A program made the translations under genes and the position numbers. From an uncultured Atopobium sp. (GTDB taxonomy: Bacteria > Actinomycetota > Coriobacteriia > Coriobacteriales > Atopobiaceae): 9,407 nucleotides of DNA. The stretch spans positions 1 through 9,407 of the forward strand of contig CALBBS010000269.1 of NCBI GenBank assembly GCA_937926845.1. The letters run 5' to 3'. Of this stretch, positions 1 through 4,986 are shown piece by piece; positions within the stretch are counted from its first letter, which is position 1, and each line of letters opens with the position of its first letter. The notes below the pieces were generated by a model. It was not told the origin of the DNA. It worked only from the letters and a program-made list of their open reading frames with translations, and did not search any database.

Positions 1-1
1 T

Positions 2-769
2 TATGCTGACGACCGTACTAACCAGGCACTTCTTCAGCTTGAAAGCGCACTTGCGCTTGACGCGCCGCCACTGCGCATCGAGTGCTTTGATATCTCCACA
101 CTTCACGGCAACTTTACCGTTGCCTCGATGGTGGTCTTTACTAACGGAAAGGCTGATAAAAGCCAGTATCGACGCTTTAAGATCCGCGCTGAGCTTGATG
201 AAGCAAACGACTTTGTCTCAATGACAGAGGTCCTGGGCAGAAGGTATAGCCCGGAACGCATGGCAGATGAGCGCTTTGGCTCACGGCCCGACTTGCTGGT
301 GGTTGATGGCGGTAAACCTCAGCTGACCGCCGCCATCAATCAGCTTAACGAGCTGGGGCTAGATATTCCTGTCTGTGGTCTTGCCAAGTCTGACGAGGAA
401 GTCTTTGTGCCCTGGGACGACACGCCTATTGTGCTGCCTACAGGATCTGCTTCTTTGTACCTTATTAAGCAAGTCCGTGACGAGTCTCACCGTTTTGCGA
501 TTACCTTCCATCGTGAGCTTAGAGATAAGGCAATGACCGTCTCTATTCTTGATGAAATCCCTGGTGTAGGGCCTAAACGCAAAAAAGACATCATGCGTCA
601 TTTTGGCTCTTTTAAGCGCTTAAAGGCTGCAAGTGTTGAGGATATCTCTCAGGTAAAAGGTGTTTCTGTGAACTTAGCAGAAACTATTTATGAAGAACTC
701 AAAGCTTGGGAAGAATCTTCAACAGCTGTGCATGAGAAATTAGATGCAAGGGGAGGAACTCATGAGTAA
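2..769 (+). CDS. uvrC: UvrABC system protein C, C-terminal 255 residues (5' end outside window)
   Basis: UvrC makes the dual incision around bulky DNA lesions in nucleotide excision repair, together with UvrA and UvrB. The frame is open from base 2, so the gene starts upstream of the window. The visible part begins in or just before the RNase H-like nuclease domain that makes the 5' cut. It carries ECFDIS (Asp at fragment residue 30), VVDGGKPQL (Asp 102) and ESHRF (His 163), whose order and spacing match the family's Asp-Asp-His catalytic set. The phrase VASMVVFTNGKADKSQYRRF is typical UvrC. A tandem helix-hairpin-helix DNA-binding domain follows, from about residue 180 (IPGVGPKRKKDI, then VKGVSVNLAETIYEEL). 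The N-terminal GIY-YIG domain and UvrB-binding region are outside the window. The stop codon lies inside the start of the next gene. The identification is secure. Confidence 0.96.
   Translation, partial: YADDRTNQALLQLESALALDAPPLRIECFDISTLHGNFTVASMVVFTNGKADKSQYRRFKIRAELDEANDFVSMTEVLGRRYSPERMADERFGSRPDLLVVDGGKPQLTAAINQLNELGLDIPVCGLAKSDEEVFVPWDDTPIVLPTGSASLYLIKQVRDESHRFAITFHRELRDKAMTVSILDEIPGVGPKRKKDIMRHFGSFKRLKAASVEDISQVKGVSVNLAETIYEELKAWEESSTAVHEKLDARGGTHE
750..757 (+). promoter_or_regulatory. Ribosome binding site for the 77-residue protein
   Basis: GGGGAGGA lies inside the end of uvrC, about 5 nt before the ATG at 762. It favours 762 over the upstream in-frame ATG at 744, which would place the site inside the coding sequence. 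Confidence 0.75.
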
Positions 770-995
770 AACAGCAGACGAGAAGATCTTGGCACTGGTA
801 AATCCTGACTACATTAAGCGTATTCCGTTCTTTGTTCGTGGTCATGCAACAAGCAAGTCTTGCGAATATATTGCTCGGGAGTACCCAGAGCTTTACACTG
901 CATTTGAGGATGAATCTAGTGCTCAACAAGTTGAAGAGATGACAAAGATTATCAATGAGCTCTTTGAGCAAAGGATGAAGAAACACAATCTTTAA
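762..995 (+). CDS. Small protein of unknown function, translationally coupled to uvrC
   Basis: This encodes 77 residues and I do not recognise the family. The ATG at 762 is preferred because GGGGAGGA precedes it at proper distance; an in-frame ATG at 744 is the alternative. The start overlaps the uvrC stop by 8 nt, so both genes are likely translated together from one mRNA. The product has no signal peptide or membrane segment and looks cytoplasmic. The middle (residues about 15-48) reads YIKRIPFFVRGHATSKSCEY, followed by an acidic stretch with aromatic residues. The end (about 50-77) is a likely amphipathic helix rich in Glu, Lys and Met. A single Cys and His are too few to call a metal site. 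The terminator at 1026-1070 ends the unit. It is probably a real gene because of the ribosome site and overlap, but its function is unknown. Confidence 0.75.
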   Translation: MSKTADEKILALVNPDYIKRIPFFVRGHATSKSCEYIAREYPELYTAFEDESSAQQVEEMTKIINELFEQRMKKHNL

Positions 996-1025
996 ACCCA
1001 AATCAGGCAATAGAGTTATTTGCTT

Positions 1026-1070
1026 TAAGAATGGCAGCTATGACGTATTAAGATGCCATTCTTATTTTTT
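1026..1070 (+). terminator. Intrinsic terminator after uvrC and the small ORF
   Basis: A perfect 11-bp inverted repeat (TAAGAATGGCA at 1026-1036, TGCCATTCTTA at 1054-1064) encloses a 17-nt loop. Six T follow at 1065-1070. It sits 30 nt after the stop of the 77-residue gene and ends that transcript. Confidence 0.88.
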
Positions 1071-1112
1071 CATTCAACGCTGAAGTATAACCATTAACCG
1101 ATAGATGAACTG

Positions 1113-1139
1113 TTCAAACATACTCTCTCGGAATATCAT
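1113..1139 (+). promoter_or_regulatory. Weak candidate promoter for the 214-residue gene
   Basis: TATCAT at 1134-1139 matches five of six positions of the usual -10 box. TTCAAA at 1113-1118 is a four-of-six -35 box, but the 15-bp spacer is short. The preceding terminator implies that a promoter must lie between 1071 and 1200, and this is the best pair seen. The rest of that gap shows nothing else notable. Confidence 0.25.
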
Positions 1140-1200
1140 TAGAGCTACCTAGTCATTACTCTTACGTCGGTTGCTACATGCAGTTCTAATGAGGTGACAG

Positions 1201-1845
1201 ATGATGCAGCGTAGAAAAAGGTTTGTAAAAGGTCTGTCATTATTAGTAGTTCTTGTTGTTTGCGGTTTGCTGATAAATAACTGGTTTTTTAAACTGAATA
1301 CTATGAGGCTACCAGAGTTAAAAAAGCAGGCAGCTCAGTATGTTGTGCAACAATATGATAATAAGAGAAATGGTCTTAAGTCTGATTTTGGATCCGCAGA
1401 AAATATTGACTTAGAGACCGCTACTATCTCTGGTCCGTTTTTGGGCGTTAGTAAAGCTGGTCCAGCAATATTGAACATAGACCTCTATTGGACAATAAGT
1501 TCTCATGGAGTTCTTATTGGAACTGTTGAGCAAGATTTAGGACTATTCGCCATTGGGTCTTATTTTGGAACTCCAAAAATGTGGATTCAAACAAGTAACG
1601 CTGAACTGCTACAAGAAATGCATAAGCAAAAGCTACCGTGCTTGGTTTGGACAGTTGCAGGAACAAATGGATGGCCTCCAAGCTACCGATCAGATGGTTA
1701 TTTTGGGCGCTATAGTCCAGCTGACGGAGATTTCGAAATTATAAAAGAAGATAGTTATGTATCGGAAATTATTAGCTTCCGATTAGGGGAAGAACACCTG
1801 GACTTTATGGCAAACCCTGAGCGTGTTGTAGATTTAGTTAAGTAA
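1201..1845 (+). CDS. Membrane-anchored protein of unknown function
   Basis: This encodes 214 residues (213 if the second of two adjacent ATGs is used). GAGGTG at 1191-1196 serves either start; the second ATG at 1204 has the more usual 7-nt spacing. The N-terminus is MMQRRKRFVKG followed by a hydrophobic segment at about residues 12-30 (LSLLVVLVVCGLLINNWFF). It is therefore predicted to be anchored by one helix, with the basic end inside and the rest outside. No lipobox is placed correctly. The outer part has a predicted helix (about 37-60) and then a mostly beta-like region with many Gly, Trp and Tyr. I recognise no catalytic motif and no family. Base use is AT-richer than its neighbours: 21 of 60 bases at 1561-1620 are G or C, against 33 of 60 at 7501-7560. 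Terminator-like hairpins on both sides make it a single-gene unit. Low expression or recent acquisition could explain the composition. Confidence 0.8.
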   Translation: MMQRRKRFVKGLSLLVVLVVCGLLINNWFFKLNTMRLPELKKQAAQYVVQQYDNKRNGLKSDFGSAENIDLETATISGPFLGVSKAGPAILNIDLYWTISSHGVLIGTVEQDLGLFAIGSYFGTPKMWIQTSNAELLQEMHKQKLPCLVWTVAGTNGWPPSYRSDGYFGRYSPADGDFEIIKEDSYVSEIISFRLGEEHLDFMANPERVVDLVK

Positions 1846-1869
1846 TTTCAAAGCGTTTTCGCTGTTCTA

Positions 1870-1907
1870 AAACAAGAGTTGGCCCGATTTTGGGCTGACT
1901 CTTGTTT
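1870..1907 (+). terminator. Long hairpin ending the 214-residue gene
   Basis: AAACAAGAGT at 1870-1879 pairs perfectly with ACTCTTGTTT at 1898-1907. The stem continues through two G-T pairs into GCCC/GGGC, giving 16 bp around a 6-nt loop. The T tract after the stem is poor on this strand because the T's are part of the stem arm. The symmetrical A/T-ended stem could also stop transcription on the other strand. It lies 25 nt after the stop codon. Confidence 0.65.
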
Positions 1908-1940
1908 AATCTCCACAACATATCCGTAATTTCTAAAGGC

Positions 1941-1971
1941 AAACGGTAGTAAAACATCGGTAAACGGTAGT
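1941..1971 (+). repeat. Direct repeat AAACGGTAGT x2, 21-bp period
   Basis: AAACGGTAGT occurs at 1941-1950 and exactly again at 1962-1971, so the copies start two helical turns apart. A partial ATCGGTAA sits between them. The second copy runs into TTGACA at 1971-1976. Direct repeats on the same face of the helix next to a -35-like box suggest a binding site for a regulator. No specific regulator can be named. Confidence 0.5.
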
Positions 1972-2040
1972 TGACAATGATTACTACTTATGTAGTTAGT
2001 TAAATGTTTTATATATTTAACAAGGTAAAATAATAGTAAA

Positions 2041-2063
2041 GCCCGCTAACTGCGGGCCTTCTT
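2041..2063 (+). terminator. GC-rich hairpin, possible terminator of a short leader transcript
   Basis: GCCCGC at 2041-2046 and GCGGGC at 2052-2057 form a perfect 6-bp stem with a 5-nt loop. CTTCTT follows, which is a short and interrupted T tract. It lies about 65-85 nt after the TTGACA box at 1971-1976, so it could end a short RNA made from there or act as an attenuator. No good -10 box accompanies the TTGACA, so the short RNA is speculative. Confidence 0.5.
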
Positions 2064-2131
2064 AGCTGCTATTAAGATTTATATGCAGTAAATAATACAA
2101 CAAAACACGTTTTCATATTTTGAGCAGCCAA

Positions 2132-2159
2132 TGGGCGAGAAATTTATACCGTTGGGCGA
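2132..2159 (+). repeat. Direct repeat TGGGCGA x2, 21-bp period, upstream of the candidate promoter
   Basis: TGGGCGA occurs at 2132-2138 and again at 2153-2159, so the starts are exactly 21 bp apart. The copies lie just upstream of the candidate -35 box. Relative to a start near 2202 they would be centred around -67 and -46, which is a usual place for activator binding. The regulator is unknown. Confidence 0.45.
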
Positions 2160-2165
2160 ACTGTC

Positions 2166-2195
2166 TTCAGAAGAAATATCTTTTCTTCATATAGT
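2166..2195 (+). promoter_or_regulatory. Candidate promoter of the transporter operon with an inverted repeat in the spacer
   Basis: TATAGT at 2190-2195 matches five of six -10 positions. TTCAGA at 2166-2171 is a weak -35 box 18 bp upstream. The spacer is almost filled by a perfect 7-bp inverted repeat, GAAGAAA (2170-2176) and TTTCTTC (2182-2188) with a 5-nt centre, which is the layout expected of an operator. A weak -35 box fits dependence on an activator. The start of transcription would be near 2202. Confidence 0.4.
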
Positions 2196-2208
2196 TATGT
2201 AGATGTAA

Positions 2209-2241
2209 GCCACACAAGTGGCATTGGTGCCACGTTGTGGC
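2209..2241 (+). promoter_or_regulatory. 5'-leader hairpin next to an SD-like AAGGAG
   Basis: The inner stem is GTGGCA (2218-2223) with TGCCAC (2228-2233) around TTGG. The outer stem is GCCACA (2209-2214) with TGTGGC (2236-2241). A small internal loop separates the two stems. AAGGAG follows at 2242-2247, but no start codon lies within range of it. The real ribosome site for the next gene is AAAGAGG at 2257-2263. The hairpin would form near the 5' end of the mRNA and could stabilise it or gate ribosome loading. Confidence 0.5.
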
Positions 2242-2268
2242 AAGGAGAGTTTTTAGAAAGAGGCAGAA

Positions 2269-3870
2269 ATGAGCGAGTTTATTAACCGTCCACTTTCGCG
2301 TCGCGGCTTCCTTGGTGGAGCAACTGTTGCAGCTGGTCTTGGTCTTACTGCATGCGGTGGTCAACAGCAGCAGAAAACTGAGGCTCCTTCTGGAAAGGAA
2401 GGCGGCGGCACAATTACTGCTGGTACCGCTTATTCAACCCAGAACTATGATCCATCTACTACTTCATCAGCACTTGCCCTTGGTGTTAACTGGCAGGTAG
2501 TTGAGGGTCTCTATGGTCTTAATTTCCATGACTACTCTACATTCAATGAGCTTGCTACTGCTGATCCTAAGAAGGTTGACGATTACACCTTTGAGATTAC
2601 CCTCCGTGACGGCGCAAAGTTCTCTGATGGTAACGAGGTAAAGGCAGATGACGTTGTTGAGTCCTTTAACCGTTCTGCTGCTAAGGGTAGCGTCTACGTC
2701 CCAATGCTTTCCCCAATTGCTTCCGTAGAGAAGAAGGATGACAAGACTGTCACCGTTAAGACTACTATTGCTAACTTCTCCCTCCTAAAGGAGCGTCTGT
2801 CCATCGTTCGCGTTGTTCCAGCAAGCAGCTCTCAGGATGAGATGAAGAAGCAGCCAGTCGGTTCTGGTCCATGGATGTACGAGTCCATCTCTGACAACAC
2901 TCTTGACCTGGTTCCAAACACTAACTACAACGGCGCAACTCCTGCTAAGGACAATAAGCTCCACTATGACGTCCTTAAGGATCCAACTGCTCGTCTGACT
3001 GCACAGCAGGACGGAACCACCCTTGCTATGGAAATGGTTCCTGCAGATTCCGTTGATCAGCTCAAGGGCGCAGGCTGCACCGTTGACGCTGTCCAGGGCT
3101 TTGGTGTTCGTTTTGCAATGTTCAACCTTGGCAAGGCTCCATGGGATAACGTTAAGGTTCGTCAGGCATGCTTCTTTGCACTTGATACAGATAAGATGCT
3201 TGCAAATGCATTCTCTGGTCAGGCAGAGATTGCTACGAGCTTCCTTCCTTCTTCCTTTGCTAACTATCACAAGGCATCTACTGTCTATACTCACGATGTT
3301 GAAAAGGCTAAGAAGCTCATTGCTGAGTCTGGCATTACCCCTGGTGATGTTGTTCTCCGCACCACCGATAACGAGCAGGTTAAGTCCATGGCAACTCAGG
3401 TCAAGAACGATCTTGACGCACTTGGATTTAATGTAAGCATTGTTTCCGATACTTCTCCTGCAACCTATGCTGCAATCGACGCAGTTGACGGTTCTTGGGA
3501 TATCCTGCTTGCCCCTGGCGATCCTTCCTGCTTCGGCGCAGATGTCGACCTGCTGCTCAACTGGTGGTACGGCGATAACGTCTGGATGACCAAGCGTTGC
3601 CCATGGAAGGAGTCTGCTGAGTGGACCAAGCTCCACGAGCTCATGACCAAGGCTCTTGGCCAGTCCGGTGCTGATCAGCAGTCTACTTGGAATGAGTGCT
3701 TCGACATCATCGCTGAGAACGTTCCTCTGTACCCTGTTCTCTTTGCTAAGACTTTCACCGCTTCTTGGAGCGAGAAGCCAAACAGCAACGGTGTTGCTCT
3801 CAAGGGCTTCAAGGGCATTGGAACCACCGGCCTGTACTTCATCGATGTCAACACAGTTTCTGCTAGCTAA
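2269..3870 (+). CDS. oppA: ABC transporter substrate-binding lipoprotein, family 5 (oligopeptide/dipeptide type)
   Basis: This 533-residue extracytoplasmic protein captures the substrate and hands it to the permease pair. The N-terminus has a twin-arginine export motif (LSRRGFLGG, residues 9-17), a hydrophobic stretch and a lipobox ending LTAC, so Cys29 is the likely lipidated first residue after cleavage. A flexible Gln/Gly/Ser-rich linker follows (about 30-50). The body shows the SBP_bac_5 pattern: WQVVEGLYGLN, then YTFEITLRDGAKFSDGNEVKADDVVESF near residues 108-135, later VRQACFFALDTDKML, and a long C-terminal lobe. Length is normal for the family. AAAGAGG at 2257-2263 fixes the ATG. Codon use is strongly biased (AAG, GGT, GCT, CTT), fitting high expression. 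Peptides are the usual cargo, but this family also binds oligosaccharides and nickel, so the substrate is open. The symbol gives the family role, not a proven substrate. Confidence 0.93.
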   Translation: MSEFINRPLSRRGFLGGATVAAGLGLTACGGQQQQKTEAPSGKEGGGTITAGTAYSTQNYDPSTTSSALALGVNWQVVEGLYGLNFHDYSTFNELATADPKKVDDYTFEITLRDGAKFSDGNEVKADDVVESFNRSAAKGSVYVPMLSPIASVEKKDDKTVTVKTTIANFSLLKERLSIVRVVPASSSQDEMKKQPVGSGPWMYESISDNTLDLVPNTNYNGATPAKDNKLHYDVLKDPTARLTAQQDGTTLAMEMVPADSVDQLKGAGCTVDAVQGFGVRFAMFNLGKAPWDNVKVRQACFFALDTDKMLANAFSGQAEIATSFLPSSFANYHKASTVYTHDVEKAKKLIAESGITPGDVVLRTTDNEQVKSMATQVKNDLDALGFNVSIVSDTSPATYAAIDAVDGSWDILLAPGDPSCFGADVDLLLNWWYGDNVWMTKRCPWKESAEWTKLHELMTKALGQSGADQQSTWNECFDIIAENVPLYPVLFAKTFTASWSEKPNSNGVALKGFKGIGTTGLYFIDVNTVSAS

Positions 3871-3906
3871 TCTGTTGTCATCACGCGCTTAGCACTACAA
3901 ACGTTG

Positions 3907-3940
3907 GAGCCCGAGCGTTTTTCTCATAACGCTCGGGCTC
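3907..3940 (+). terminator. Perfect 13-bp hairpin between binding-protein and permease genes
   Basis: GAGCCCGAGCGTT at 3907-3919 and AACGCTCGGGCTC at 3928-3940 pair without mismatch around an 8-nt loop. Only TTG follows directly; a run of five T comes 12 nt later at 3953-3957. A second weaker pair of TGCGCA arms lies at 3944-3949 and 3962-3967. No good promoter is visible before the next gene. The hairpin probably allows partial read-through and protects the upstream mRNA end, so that the binding protein is made in excess over the permease. Confidence 0.7.
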
Positions 3941-4025
3941 TTGTGCGCAAAATTTTTCTCATGCGCAGTAGAGTCTAATCGGAATTGTTTTTATTACTGT
4001 TAGTTTTCTAAGAGAGGGGGAGATA

Positions 4026-4982
4026 GTGAATAACCTTTTACGTCTTATCGGACGACGTCTTATTGCGTTACCGATTATGGCTCTAGGCGTCACCTTTCTC
4101 GTATTTTTCTTGATGTCCTTCTCGAAAGTTGATCCTGCTTATAACGCCTTGGGAGAGGCAGCTTCTGAAGAGGCAATTCAGCAGTATCACATTGAGAATG
4201 GTCTTGATGATCCATGGCCTGTGAGATATGTACGTTACTTAGGCGATGTGTCCCGTGGAAACCTGGGCACCTATGGCACTTCTCACTACTCAGTTGGTGC
4301 ACGAATTGCTAAGGCTTTGCCAGTAACAATGCAGTTGACCTTTATGGGTCTCTTTATTGGTGCAATAGTTTCGTTTACTTTGGGTGTTATTGCAGCTCTC
4401 TATAGAGATCAATGGCCCGATCAAATCATCCGCGTATTCTCAATTGCCGGTCTTGCAACGCCATCATTCTGGTTGGCAGTTCTTCTGATTCTGGTCTTTG
4501 CGTCTACACTTAAGCTTTTACCTGCCTCTGGAGCACTGCCAGATCCTACGGTTAATCTTGGTGGATACCTTGCTCGTATGATTATGCCGGCATTTGCGCT
4601 TGCAGTTCCAATGTCTGGTCAGATGACCCGTATTGTTCGTACTGCAATGGTCGAGGAGCTGGATAAGGACTACGTCCGCACTGCTCGTGGCGCTGGTATT
4701 CCAGAGAGAATCGTCATCGCAAGAAACGTACTTCGCAATGCTCTTATTACCCCTGTAACCACGCTTGGTCTGAAGATTGGTTACCTCATGGGTGGCGCCG
4801 TTGTTATTGAGGTTATTTTTAACCTTCCTGGCATGGGTACCGCTATTCTTGAGGGCATCCAGGGTAACGAGGCAATGCTTGTTCAGGGCGTTGTTGTTGT
4901 CGTTGCACTGTCCTTCATCATCATCAACATTGTTGTTGATATGTTGTACATCTTGATTAACCCACGCATTAGGACGGTGTAG
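4026..4982 (+). CDS. oppB: ABC transporter permease 1 (OppB/DppB family)
   Basis: This 318-residue inner-membrane subunit forms half of the translocation channel. It starts with GTG; AGGGGGAG at 4015-4022 precedes it by a few bases. The first helix (about residues 9-32) follows the short RLIGRRLIALPI start typical of this family. An outer loop comes next (about 35-95, with GLDDPWPVRYVRYL and GNLGTYG). About five more helices lie between 97 and 310. The cytoplasmic EAA loop that contacts the ATPase reads DYVRTARGAGIPERIVIARN, with TARGAG at 219-224. FNLPGMGTAILEGI (about 265-278) is also characteristic. The length is normal. It follows the binding-protein gene after a 155-nt gap with a strong hairpin and ends 4 nt before the next start, so the permease genes form one unit. 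Confidence 0.94.
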   Translation: MNNLLRLIGRRLIALPIMALGVTFLVFFLMSFSKVDPAYNALGEAASEEAIQQYHIENGLDDPWPVRYVRYLGDVSRGNLGTYGTSHYSVGARIAKALPVTMQLTFMGLFIGAIVSFTLGVIAALYRDQWPDQIIRVFSIAGLATPSFWLAVLLILVFASTLKLLPASGALPDPTVNLGGYLARMIMPAFALAVPMSGQMTRIVRTAMVEELDKDYVRTARGAGIPERIVIARNVLRNALITPVTTLGLKIGYLMGGAVVIEVIFNLPGMGTAILEGIQGNEAMLVQGVVVVVALSFIIINIVVDMLYILINPRIRTV

Positions 4983-4986
4983 TGCG

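Larger units (their letters stand above)
1908..2268 (+). other. Gene-free regulatory stretch before the binding-protein gene
   Basis: No convincing coding frame is present on either strand. The stretch holds, in order: a direct repeat pair (1941-1971), a TTGACA box (1971-1976), ACTAC/GTAGT inverted arms (1983-1996), GTTAAAT/ATTTAAC arms (1999-2021), a GC-rich hairpin (2041-2057), a second direct repeat pair (2132-2159), a candidate promoter (2166-2195) with an inverted repeat in its spacer, and a leader hairpin (2209-2241). The density of paired elements points to control of the transporter operon. I recognise no known riboswitch or T-box sequence. Confidence 0.6.

Noticed and set aside
744..761. 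Upstream ATG for the 77-residue protein
   Set aside because: The ribosome site GGGGAGGA lies downstream of this ATG and serves the ATG at 762.
1971..1999. TTGACA as a complete promoter
   Set aside because: At 16-18 bp spacing the sequences are TAGTTA, AGTTAG and GTTAGT, all poor -10 boxes, so only the -35-like element is noted.
2041..2241. tRNA, T-box or known riboswitch in the long gap
   Set aside because: The hairpins do not form a cloverleaf, and no T-box core or other known conserved riboswitch sequence is visible.
2785..3636. Long antisense open frame (283 codons) opposite the binding-protein gene
   Set aside because: The opposite frame encodes a clear family 5 binding protein with strong codon bias. 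The antisense reading has no family features and no ribosome site; it is a by-product of that bias.
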